Assembly (NCBI GenBank): GCA_031262005.1
Contig: JAISIO010000002.1
Coordinates: forward strand, 1 to 8,399
Origin: Bacteroidales bacterium
Lineage (GTDB): Bacteria; Bacteroidota; Bacteroidia; Bacteroidales; UBA1715
Length of the DNA stretch: 8,399 bases
Reading direction: 5' to 3'
A program made the position numbers and the translations under genes. Under the pieces are notes generated by a model that was given only the letters and a program-made list of their open reading frames with translations, did no database searches and was not told where the DNA came from. Positions 1 through 7,399 of this stretch are shown piece by piece (within the stretch, counting starts at the first letter, position 1; each line of letters opens with the position of its first letter).

Positions 1-1145
1 GCCACAACAAACACTATTGTTAGCATAGTGTAATTACTTATAGGACTGCGTTTCTGTATCCACACAATAGTGCCGAACACTATCAGTGCCGCTATAACCA
101 CGTTTTCTAAGCAAGCAAAAAACATGAACGTATTCTGAATATCGAATACGGTGGGGCGCAATGCAACGTTGAATAACCCAACGAAAAGTTGTGTGCAAAA
201 TTCAACAACAGAGCCATTGAAATGATGTAAAATAATACTTGTATGATTCTGAAATTCAAGCATACGAATGAAGGTATTGCGTTGTTCGCCAAGTACTTCA
301 ATTACACTAAAATGCCCAAACCACTGTGCACCAATCACCACAAAAATACACAACACACACGCTCCGCCATACAATGCCGCCGCATTCACAGTGCGCCACT
401 GCGTGCGAATGGCGTACAGTGCCAATAGTGGTAGCAAACACAGGGCTATATATATTTTTACGTGCAGCAATGCAATACTCCACACGAGCGCAAACGCTGC
501 AAAACGAATGTGTTTTGTTGTAAAAAAACGCATTGCCGAATACAGCGTAAAACCCATAAAAAGCAGCAACCACACTTCTTTCAACAATCCCGATGACCAA
601 AATAAAGTGCTCGGAATGCAAAAACAGGCTATGAAGGCAGGAAGCGGAGAAATGTTCACAGCTCTGAATGTTTTGAACAAAGCAAATAAGCCCAGAAATG
701 CCAGAAAATTGGCAATAACAAGCATTACGGGCAACGAGCCGAACGATATAAGATACACAAATGAATACAAAATAAGTGTTTGTCGCGTGTCGTTGGGCAT
801 AAAACTGTCGTAAGGACGATTCCAATAGGCGATTTTATCTAATTTTTTCCGAATTTCGGGCGATTTTACCGGAATATGGAAACTTGCGCGCGCATAATCG
901 CCAAAATTATCGTGCGCAATGGCGGAAAACTGTGCTGCCGAACGGTAGAATGCCTGCGAATCGCTTTGGTTTTGGAAAGCAGGGGAGTAGTTATACACTG
1001 CAAAAAATACGCAGGCAACAACTAATTTAAGGTAAAACGCACTCAGCACTTGCCACGATTTCAAGCCTGTGTTGCGAAAAAACGGCAGCTTCCACAGCAG
1101 AAAACTCAGTGCGACAATCACAAGCGATACCGTTAGTATAATCAT
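1..1145 (-). CDS. Polytopic membrane protein, partial (C-terminus beyond left edge)
   Basis: My translation of the reverse strand from the ATG at 1145-1143 stays open for 381 codons to the window edge, so the end is missing. The protein is very hydrophobic. Likely membrane segments lie near residues 2-18, 33-51, 124-160 (probably two), 168-206 (two), 214-243, 256-275, 310-327, 344-363 and 371-381. A polar loop at about 52-122 lies between the second and third segments. It contains SDSQAFYRSA and a later stretch rich in Lys, Arg and Asp. A short motif, FWSSGLLKE (182-190), resembles one I recall from uncharacterised Bacteroidota membrane proteins near polysaccharide or glycosyltransferase genes. 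The start overlaps the cvpA stop as ATGA, so translation is probably coupled. A GT-C-like glycosyltransferase or polysaccharide polymerase is possible, but no catalytic motif is certain and function stays unknown. The gene itself is well supported by the open frame and the coupling. Confidence 0.85.
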   Translation of the reverse strand, partial: MIILTVSLVIVALSFLLWKLPFFRNTGLKSWQVLSAFYLKLVVACVFFAVYNYSPAFQNQSDSQAFYRSAAQFSAIAHDNFGDYARASFHIPVKSPEIRKKLDKIAYWNRPYDSFMPNDTRQTLILYSFVYLISFGSLPVMLVIANFLAFLGLFALFKTFRAVNISPLPAFIACFCIPSTLFWSSGLLKEVWLLLFMGFTLYSAMRFFTTKHIRFAAFALVWSIALLHVKIYIALCLLPLLALYAIRTQWRTVNAAALYGGACVLCIFVVIGAQWFGHFSVIEVLGEQRNTFIRMLEFQNHTSIILHHFNGSVVEFCTQLFVGLFNVALRPTVFDIQNTFMFFACLENVVIAALIVFGTIVWIQKRSPISNYTMLTIVFVV

Positions 1146-1678
1146 TGTGTTTTACTGTTGAAACCCGATAGTTGTTTTGAAATTTGTTCACTGTCGGGCA
1201 ATTGTATGCCGTTTTCCAGCAAATTATGAGCTGCGGTTGCAAGCGGTTTGAAAAAGAGCGATGTCTCTAACACTTCAATAGGTTCGTTGTAATAGCGCAC
1301 AATAAGTGTGTTGCTAAAAAAGAATATAAATGCTATGATAATTACCCACTTAGCTGCACCAAATACTGTTCCTAACAGTTTGTCTAACCACGCCAAACGA
1401 ATAGCTTTGAACAAACTTTTTAGTATGTGTGTAATAATAAAACACAGCACCACCACCACAAAAAATATCAAAGCAAATGCTACAATTCCTTGATATTGTG
1501 GCGTTATAGATGTTTTTGATGCAATAAATTCGCCCACTTGCGCCGAAAATTTTATTGCAAGCCATATTCCCGCAATGAGAGAAACCACTGCGCCTACTTC
1601 GCTGATTAATCCGTTTTTGAATCCTTTGAACATTCCCCACAAAACGGGTATCACCACAATAAAATCAAGATAATTCAT
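1142..1678 (-). CDS. cvpA: CvpA family inner-membrane protein
   Basis: A 178-residue membrane protein of normal CvpA length. Four membrane segments can be seen at about residues 2-19, 26-45, 64-86 and 104-124, followed by a soluble tail of about 55 residues. Two family hallmarks are present. One is the glycine-rich turn after the first segment (GMFKGFKNGLISEVG, 15-29). The other is the LDKLLGTVFGAAK stretch (98-110) leading into the last segment. The family is named after a protein needed for colicin V production in E. coli. Its biochemical role is poorly defined, and links to envelope homeostasis are reported. The ATG at 1678 lies inside the upstream permease gene (14-base overlap), and the stop overlaps the next start as ATGA, so the gene is embedded in an operon. 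The leader has no Shine-Dalgarno sequence, as is usual in Bacteroidota. Family assignment is firm; the specific role is not. Confidence 0.92.
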   Translation of the reverse strand: MNYLDFIVVIPVLWGMFKGFKNGLISEVGAVVSLIAGIWLAIKFSAQVGEFIASKTSITPQYQGIVAFALIFFVVVVLCFIITHILKSLFKAIRLAWLDKLLGTVFGAAKWVIIIAFIFFFSNTLIVRYYNEPIEVLETSLFFKPLATAAHNLLENGIQLPDSEQISKQLSGFNSKTQ

Positions 1679-2888
1679 TGGTTGTATGTTTTTTTATAAT
1701 TGAATACACGGGCAAATATGCTGCTAAAAAACCAACACTCAAAACCATAGCAAGCACATACACTATATCGATCACGGCAAGCCGCACAGGATAGGCTTCT
1801 ACGGCAAAACCGCCGCCTGTTGCCAACAAACCAAAATGCTGCTGCGCCAAACTCAAAGCCGCACCAATAAAAATCCCTATTCCGGCACCGGTAATGGAAA
1901 TAAGCCAGCCTTCAAATACAAATATTCTACGAATAAGTGTTTTTGAAGCTCCCATGCTTGTAAGAATAGTAATATCGTGTTTTTTGTCAATAATAAGCAT
2001 AGTGAGCGCACCCACAATGCTAAACGAAGCTATCACTAAAATTAAACTGATAATAAGGAAGGTTATCAATTTTTCGCTTTGTGTAATTTTGTATAAAAAT
2101 TCATGCTGTTCTTCCTGCGTTTTTACCATAAAGTCCGAACCCAAACTACGTTGCAAACTCTCCGCCGTGGCATCAATAGAGCCTTCGTCGGCACAACGAA
2201 TTGCAATACTCGAAACCTGTGTGCTGTCGTAGGAAAACAAGCGTTGAGCCAGCGACAGTGAAGCAATTACGTAACGGCTGTCAATGTCCATCTGCACCGA
2301 AAATATGCTGCGCGGATAACAGAGAACTTTTGTGAAATCGTCCATCGGATTGATAGATGAGCTTGTTTTGCTGCGCTTTGGCGCAAATATTTGTAAAATT
2401 TCGGTATAGGCAAGCCCTGCGCCCAATTCGTGCGCTATACCGTAGCCCATCGACACAAAATCAACCTCGTCTTCGTAGAGCACAAAATCGCCGGCATTCA
2501 GCAATGTGTCAATATAAACAACGTCGGCAAATTGATTATCAACACCTTTGAGCCTTCCCACCAATTGTTTGTCGGAATACGAAAAAAGTGCATCGTCTTC
2601 CAAAATTGCCGAAAATGCGGCAACATTATCCTGCGTTTGTAACGTGGGAATCACAGCATTTTTATCGAACACTCGCCCGCTGTGGTGTGTAATTTGTATG
2701 TGAGGATCAAACGAATTAAAAAGCGAGGTTACCAAATCGGAAAGCCCGTTGAACACCGACATTGCCACCACAAGCGACATACTCACCACAGCCACCAACA
2801 CCACCGAAACACCGCTAATATAATTAATGGCATTTTTGCTTTTTTTGCTGAATAAGTAGCGGCGGGCTAAAAAGAATGGTACGTTCAT
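1665..2888 (-). CDS. LolC/LolE-type ABC transporter permease (FtsX-like)
   Basis: A 407-residue inner-membrane permease with the LolC/E layout. It has an N-terminal cytoplasmic stretch (FLARRYLFSKKSKNAIN, 6-22), a first membrane segment at about 24-47, a large periplasmic MacB-type domain at about 50-270, and three C-terminal segments at about 274-300, 327-351 and 370-397. The loop IIDKKHDITILTSMGASK (299-316) matches the cytoplasmic coupling region that contacts the ATPase in FtsX/LolE proteins. In well-studied bacteria LolCDE extracts lipoproteins from the inner membrane for transfer to the LolA carrier. No LolD ATPase is in this window, so it must be encoded elsewhere. I chose the ATG at 2888. 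A longer frame begins with TTG at 2921, but that codon lies inside the preceding helicase gene and adds 11 polar residues that do not fit the usual family N-terminus. The gene follows the helicase by 25 bases and overlaps cvpA by 14. Whether it is LolC, LolE or a fused-function single permease cannot be told. Confidence 0.93.
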   Translation of the reverse strand: MNVPFFLARRYLFSKKSKNAINYISGVSVVLVAVVSMSLVVAMSVFNGLSDLVTSLFNSFDPHIQITHHSGRVFDKNAVIPTLQTQDNVAAFSAILEDDALFSYSDKQLVGRLKGVDNQFADVVYIDTLLNAGDFVLYEDEVDFVSMGYGIAHELGAGLAYTEILQIFAPKRSKTSSSINPMDDFTKVLCYPRSIFSVQMDIDSRYVIASLSLAQRLFSYDSTQVSSIAIRCADEGSIDATAESLQRSLGSDFMVKTQEEQHEFLYKITQSEKLITFLIISLILVIASFSIVGALTMLIIDKKHDITILTSMGASKTLIRRIFVFEGWLISITGAGIGIFIGAALSLAQQHFGLLATGGGFAVEAYPVRLAVIDIVYVLAMVLSVGFLAAYLPVYSIIKKHTTNELS

Positions 2889-2913
2889 GGTTGATTTTTC
2901 AATTACTCGATTC

Positions 2914-5769
2914 TTACTCAATCAAATAAGTAACCTCTTCCTGCGAAAACGGAATGGAATTTTTGTCGTACACATAATTGCGCGCTAACTCTGATTTTTT
3001 CTGTTGCAGGCTTTGTATTTTTTCTTCAATTGTGCCTTGCGAAATAAACCGATACACGTTCACATTGTTTTTTTGACCAATGCGGTGTGCTCGGCTAATT
3101 GCTTGACTTTCAACCGCAGGATTCCACCATGGATCTAATATAAAAATATAATCGGCTTTGGTAAGATTAAGCCCTACACCGCCGGCTTTTATCGAAATCA
3201 AAAATATTTTGCAGCTATCGTCTTCTTGGAATTTTTGAATAATTTCCTCGCGGTTTTGCGTGCTGCCCGTGAGGTATAGGAACGATATGTTGTGTTTTGT
3301 AAAATAGTCTTTGAACAAATCAAGATGTTTGACAAACGACGAGAAAATAAGCACCTTATGATTGTGCACCAAATTGTCGAGCAGGCGAATTACTTCATCG
3401 AATTTGCCCGATGTATCGTGCTGCGAACCTTCATCTATCAATTGTGGGTGATTGGCAATTTGCCGCAGGCGCATAAGAGCTAATAGCACATTGATAGTAG
3501 ATTTTTGATAGGTATCTTGTTCTATGGAATCCAAAATCATATTGCGAACCTTCGATTTTTCGGTTTCGTACAATTTTTCTTGCGCAGGCGACATAGCACA
3601 CAAACGAACTTGTTCGGTCAGTGGAGGCAAATCGCGGGCAACTTCTTGTTTCTCACGGCGGAAAATAAACGGATTGACAATTTTTTTCAATTGATTTTCA
3701 ACCGTCAAATTGTGTATTTCGGCGGCTTTTATAAAATGTTCTTTGAAAAACGAAAGCGAACCAAGCATATCACGATTGACAAAATTCAATTGTGCCCATA
3801 GGTCAATAAGTGTATTTTCTATAGGAGTACCGGTAAGCACCAATCGGCGTTCAGCCTGCAAACGCAGTACGGAATTGTAAATTTTCGATTCCGGATTTTT
3901 TATCATTTGACTTTCGTCGAGAATGCAATAGTAAAACGGAAATTTTTCAAAATATTCAATATCGTTGCGCACCAGTCCGTAAGAAGTAATTACAACATGA
4001 TAGTGTTTAAAGTACGATTCTATATTTTTCATGCGGTCGTTGCCCGAATAACGGAAAATTTTAATGCCGGGGGCAAATTTGGTAAATTCGTTGTACCAAT
4101 TGTGCACCACCGATGTGGGGGCAACCACCAAACTTGTCGTTTTTTGACCTTCGGCTTTTTGGCTGTTAATTATGTGTTGCAGCAACGTTATGGTTTGCAG
4201 TGTTTTACCAAGTCCCATGTCGTCTGCCAGACAGCCGCCGAAATTATTTGCCTCCAAATAACACAGCCATCTATAGCCTTCTACCTGATAGTTGCGCAGC
4301 GTAGCTTGAATTTCGGCAGGCACTTCATTGTTTTTTATACCGTTGGTATCAATGTGTAAAAAGCGTGTTTTTATGGCATCGTTAAACTGTACAGGCAACT
4401 GCTGTACAGTTTTATAATGAATGGTTTTGAGTGAGAATACATCGGTTTCGTTGTTTTTTGCACTGAACAAAAACAATTCCCTGTATTTCGCAAACCATTC
4501 TTCGGGAATAATTCCTATTTGATTATTGGGTAACTGCACCACAGGGTTGCCCTGCAAAATATTTTTGCGCAAGCGTTTGAACGGAATTTCGTGGTCGCCA
4601 AAGGTAACGGTGGCATGCACATCGAACCAATCAATAGAATTCGATTCTACCGAAATATGAATGTGTGCCTGTAAATTTTTTATTTGTTTATCCGATTCGT
4701 CAAAAATTTCAATCGAATAGTGTTCTATGAGTGTTTTATTTGCTTGAATCCACTGTAAAATATCGAAATAACCATCGGCATTAAATTCCTGCAATTGCCA
4801 AATATTTGCTTTGTTTTGCAAATGAGCAGCAGCAAGTTGTAGGGTAAATTCTTGTTCAAATTGATAATCCCTGTGCAGGCGCACGTATTTTGGAAGCGCA
4901 TTGAAACTCGCATATTCCACCGCATATTTTTTTCGAGTAGCCAAGTCCGAAAATTTCCACGTGCGATACCAATAAGTAAATTCTAAGGCGGCATATCCAT
5001 TGGGTTCCCGTACAATTGACGCCGTAATTCGGGGGCGTTCGTACACATCGTCAATTGTGAATCCGCGATTGATTACCGGGTAGTTCCGTATACAATTGAG
5101 CACAAAAGTGTCAAAATATTGCTGCTGAAATTTTTGCGGTATCGAAATTGTTTTTTTTGTAAAAAACGGCAATAGTTTTTTACCGTCAATTTTGCTAAAA
5201 TGGTATAACCTATTGTCGATAAGCAGCAAACTTGGTTTATTTGAAAGCAAGGTACAGGTTTTGCCAAATAACGGCAATTCTTTGTTGTTCACTTTCACTA
5301 TCAGGCTATATTCAAGAGCCGTAGCTGTGTTGTTAAAATCAAAAATTACTTCCGGCTCGCTGTGTTCTATCATTACCTCGTCTTCGGGGTGCAAATTGGT
5401 GTCGCTCTGGCGGTAGTACAACGGAACATTGTGCGCTTTTATCAGTTCGTAACATTCAAATATTTGTTTTTCAATGTATGAACGAATTTTCTCGCCAAGC
5501 TCCGAATCTTTGTGTTTTTCTAAAAAATCTTTTTGAGTATCTTTTTTACTTGTTGAAAATTGTGTAAACAGTTGTTTATCATCATAGTTAGCAATAAGTT
5601 TTGTGATTTTTTTCTCGTACTCGGGCTGTGTTTTTTCCACCGTCTCGGGCAGAAGAAACTCCGTCAATTCCCAAAAATCTTTATCGTCGGCACGAGTAAT
5701 GCGGTAGGGGGTTAAAATCCAATCGATTAACCTGTGCTTTTGTATTATAACCGCAAAACATGTTCTCAT
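2914..5769 (-). CDS. SNF2-family DNA-dependent ATPase (DEAD/DEAH-like helicase)
   Basis: A 951-residue protein with a complete SNF2 ATPase core in its second half. Motif I is DDMGLGKT (516-523), motif II is DESQ (618-621), and motif III is LTGTPIEN (645-652). The C-terminal helicase lobe carries AGGVGLNLT (862-870), DPWWNPAVESQA (879-890) and motif VI SRAHRIGQ (892-899). Bacterial SNF2 proteins use ATP to translocate on double-stranded DNA and remodel DNA-bound proteins; none of this is tested here. The first about 480 residues have no motif I recognise. They have the look of the long N-terminal region of Bacteroidota SNF2 proteins, and I see no SWIM-type zinc site. I start at the ATG at 5769. 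An upstream in-frame TTG at 5799 sits before the promoter -7 element, so it should not be in the transcript. The predicted leader is only about 10-15 bases. This is the first gene of the minus-strand operon. Confidence 0.95.
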   Translation of the reverse strand: MRTCFAVIIQKHRLIDWILTPYRITRADDKDFWELTEFLLPETVEKTQPEYEKKITKLIANYDDKQLFTQFSTSKKDTQKDFLEKHKDSELGEKIRSYIEKQIFECYELIKAHNVPLYYRQSDTNLHPEDEVMIEHSEPEVIFDFNNTATALEYSLIVKVNNKELPLFGKTCTLLSNKPSLLLIDNRLYHFSKIDGKKLLPFFTKKTISIPQKFQQQYFDTFVLNCIRNYPVINRGFTIDDVYERPRITASIVREPNGYAALEFTYWYRTWKFSDLATRKKYAVEYASFNALPKYVRLHRDYQFEQEFTLQLAAAHLQNKANIWQLQEFNADGYFDILQWIQANKTLIEHYSIEIFDESDKQIKNLQAHIHISVESNSIDWFDVHATVTFGDHEIPFKRLRKNILQGNPVVQLPNNQIGIIPEEWFAKYRELFLFSAKNNETDVFSLKTIHYKTVQQLPVQFNDAIKTRFLHIDTNGIKNNEVPAEIQATLRNYQVEGYRWLCYLEANNFGGCLADDMGLGKTLQTITLLQHIINSQKAEGQKTTSLVVAPTSVVHNWYNEFTKFAPGIKIFRYSGNDRMKNIESYFKHYHVVITSYGLVRNDIEYFEKFPFYYCILDESQMIKNPESKIYNSVLRLQAERRLVLTGTPIENTLIDLWAQLNFVNRDMLGSLSFFKEHFIKAAEIHNLTVENQLKKIVNPFIFRREKQEVARDLPPLTEQVRLCAMSPAQEKLYETEKSKVRNMILDSIEQDTYQKSTINVLLALMRLRQIANHPQLIDEGSQHDTSGKFDEVIRLLDNLVHNHKVLIFSSFVKHLDLFKDYFTKHNISFLYLTGSTQNREEIIQKFQEDDSCKIFLISIKAGGVGLNLTKADYIFILDPWWNPAVESQAISRAHRIGQKNNVNVYRFISQGTIEEKIQSLQQKKSELARNYVYDKNSIPFSQEEVTYLIE

Positions 5770-5786
5770 ATTCAAAAAAATTGAAG

Positions 5787-5817
5787 CAAATGTATGCAAT
5801 TTTTAGCATAATTACAA
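5787..5817 (-). promoter_or_regulatory. Bacteroidota-type promoter for the SNF2-lolC/E-cvpA operon
   Basis: On the reverse strand TTG (5817-5815) is followed by exactly 20 bases and then TACATTTG (5794-5787). This fits the Bacteroidota housekeeping consensus of a -33 TTG and a -7 TAnnTTTG with a spacer of about 19-21. The implied start of transcription is near 5780, about a dozen bases before the ATG at 5769. No competing promoter was noticed in the short gaps between the four downstream genes, so this may drive all of them. Confidence 0.7.
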
Positions 5818-5839
5818 GAGCTGTGTTTGTATATTTTTC

Positions 5840-5847
5840 TATATTTG
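5840..5847 (+). promoter_or_regulatory. Candidate -7 box for the rightward NTPase operon
   Basis: TATATTTG matches TAnnTTTG and is the only exact match I found on the plus strand of the intergenic region. No TTG lies at the expected 19-21 bases upstream; the nearest TTTG (5826-5829) is only 10 bases away. If it is used, the leader would be about 140 bases long and would contain the hairpin at 5938-5973. This is a weak assignment. Confidence 0.25.
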
Positions 5848-5937
5848 TTTCGTCGCACTTGGGGCACTACCCTATTGTTGTTATCTCGCATACCTGCAAA
5901 ATCAATGCATTTTTTCTCTGATTTTTTCAGTATCTTG

Positions 5938-5973
5938 ATTCGGCATATTGTACCGTATCCCCGAATTTTTTTT
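5938..5973 (+). terminator. Hairpin plus T-tract in the NTPase leader (possible attenuator)
   Basis: The arms ATTCGG (5938-5943) and CCGAAT (5961-5966) pair over 6 bases. An inner ATA/TAT pairing (5945-5947 with 5956-5958) can extend the stem across a small internal loop, leaving an 8-base loop. Eight T residues follow directly (5966-5973), the first being the last base of the stem. This is the geometry of an intrinsic terminator reading rightward, yet it ends only 22 bases before the NTPase ATG. No gene reads into it from the left, so it would act on the NTPase's own leader. The stem is short and moderately AT-rich, so chance is possible. Confidence 0.3.
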
Positions 5974-5995
5974 CTATTACCAATCAAAACATAGT

Positions 5996-7399
5996 ATGAA
6001 TACACCCGAATCAAAACAAATTTTTTCATTAGCTCCTACGAATACCGCAGATGGAAAAGAAATAGAAGTGTATGCCACAGCATTGAATGCGGCGTTTGCC
6101 ACCCAAGAAAAAATACGCAACATAGCCTTAGCCGGTGCATACGGCTCGGGGAAAAGCAGTATTCTGAGAACATACGAGAAACAATGTAACACGCACGCAC
6201 GGAAATTTCTCTATATCTCGTTGGCTTGCTTTAACGAAAAGAAAGTGGAACGCAGTGAAAAACCTGACAACGAAGATGAAGGAAACGTGGTGCACGGTAT
6301 GCCGAATAAACATGACATCGAAAAAGAAAGCGAGCAAGAGAAGCATGATACAAAGACCGCAAGCAACAGCTGCAAGCCGGTAGATGAACATACAACAAAG
6401 GCACAGAAAGATGAGAAAGCAGAAGAATTGCGTCAGATTGAATTGAGCATTCTTCAGCAGTTATTCTACCGAAAGAGTAACGAGGATTTGCCGCATTCAA
6501 GGTTTAGAAAAATAGACGATCTTTCCAAACGGAAATGGTATCGTGTCGTTGTATCTATTCTAACTACCCTCTTGGTAATAGTTTCATTGTTCTATTTGTT
6601 ACACCCTACCGGAATAGCAAAAGTGTTAGACGATTTTAAGGAACAGTGGGTAATACATACTGTGGGATTAGCTGTCGTATTGCTTACGATTATTGTATTT
6701 TCAATACATATACATCGTCTTATAAAAACGGGAAAGATTCGTCATTTTAGATTTTCGCCTGCCGTAAAAAAGGGTGGGATAGAAGCGCAGTTAGAAATTG
6801 ACTCCAAGAATACCCACGAATCTATCCTGAATAAGCATTTGGACGAAATTCTCTACTTTTTTGAAGCGACAGACTACAATGTGGTGGTTATAGAAGATTT
6901 GGACAGATTTGAGAGAACCGACATTTTTGCCAAACTGCGTGAACTCAATTTTTTGATAAACGAATACGAACCTATCAAGAAAAAGAATAAAGAAATACCC
7001 GTGGTCTTTATTTACGCCATCTGCGACCATTGTTTTTGCAATAAAGAGGAGCGAACCAAGTTTTTCGATTTCATTATTCCCGTTATGCCAGTTGTGAGTG
7101 CTGCTAATTCGGACGAGATGTTGGAAAAGGTATTGAAAGAAGGGAATTATCCGGAATTAATAGGCAAATTAGAACAATTAAAAAAGGATTTGTCGTTCTA
7201 CATTGACGATATGCGCACGCTACTCAATGTTGTTAATGAATACAATATACACGGTGCGCTGCATACCAAAGAAGGCTTACAGCCCGAAAAACTATTTGCA
7301 CTGATACTCTATAAAAATCTTTACCCTGATGATTATGAAAAACTTCGGCATGACAAGGGTGTGCTGTATAATGCCATATTAAAATATTTCAAAATATGA
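5996..7399 (+). CDS. YobI-like membrane-anchored P-loop NTPase, N-terminal half
   Basis: A 467-residue protein. It opens with an NTPase region carrying a Walker A loop, GAYGSGKSS (47-55), followed by FLYISLACF (71-79). Residues 81-145 are very charged and probably disordered. Next come IELSILQQLFYRK (148-160) and two membrane segments at about 181-202 and 218-240. The Walker B strand is VVVIEDLDRF (296-305), followed by a sensor-like strand VFIYAICDHCF (337-347), then TKFFDFIIPV (354-363) and the helical LFALILYKNLYPDD (433-446). These features match YobI-like (KAP-related) P-loop NTPases, as I recall them. Such proteins are thought to couple NTP binding to a membrane or effector event; function is unproven. 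I recall this family as single chains of over 1,000 residues, whereas this one stops soon after the KNLYP motif. The ATG at 5996 is chosen over a TTG at 5948, which lies in the leader hairpin. The next gene starts in the stop codon (ATGA). The NTPase call is firm; the subfamily is likely. Confidence 0.9.
   Translation: MNTPESKQIFSLAPTNTADGKEIEVYATALNAAFATQEKIRNIALAGAYGSGKSSILRTYEKQCNTHARKFLYISLACFNEKKVERSEKPDNEDEGNVVHGMPNKHDIEKESEQEKHDTKTASNSCKPVDEHTTKAQKDEKAEELRQIELSILQQLFYRKSNEDLPHSRFRKIDDLSKRKWYRVVVSILTTLLVIVSLFYLLHPTGIAKVLDDFKEQWVIHTVGLAVVLLTIIVFSIHIHRLIKTGKIRHFRFSPAVKKGGIEAQLEIDSKNTHESILNKHLDEILYFFEATDYNVVVIEDLDRFERTDIFAKLRELNFLINEYEPIKKKNKEIPVVFIYAICDHCFCNKEERTKFFDFIIPVMPVVSAANSDEMLEKVLKEGNYPELIGKLEQLKKDLSFYIDDMRTLLNVVNEYNIHGALHTKEGLQPEKLFALILYKNLYPDDYEKLRHDKGVLYNAILKYFKI
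7372..7399 (+). other. ATGA translational-coupling junction between the NTPase halves
   Basis: The NTPase stop TGA (7397-7399) shares bases with the ATG (7396-7398) of the next gene. The downstream frame is open only from 7372, after an in-frame TAA at 7369, so the two frames overlap openly for just this stretch. A -1 shift here would join the two proteins. No canonical X XXY YYZ slippery heptamer is present in the upstream frame, so stop-restart coupling making two chains is the simpler reading. Confidence 0.7.

Noticed and set aside
268..825. Long open frames on both strands (268-813 plus, 307-825 minus) as genes
   Set aside because: A third frame on the minus strand is open from 1145 to the window edge, encodes a clear membrane protein and is coupled to cvpA. 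The other two have low-complexity or odd composition and no recognisable domain.
2889..2921. TTG at 2921 as the permease start
   Set aside because: It would overlap the helicase end and add residues absent from typical LolC/E N-termini; the ATG at 2888 matches the family start.
3907..4359. A 150-codon plus-strand frame opposite the SNF2 gene
   Set aside because: It lies antisense to the conserved ATPase core (around motifs I and II), with no promoter or domain; a shadow frame.
5770..5799. TTG at 5799 as the start of the SNF2 gene
   Set aside because: The TTG lies upstream of the -7 element (5794-5787) of a good promoter, so it would not be transcribed. The ATG at 5769 fits.
5772..6029. An 85-codon minus-strand frame across the divergent intergenic region
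   Set aside because: It covers the promoter and the NTPase start, is rich in Lys/Asn/Cys without a domain, and has no support.
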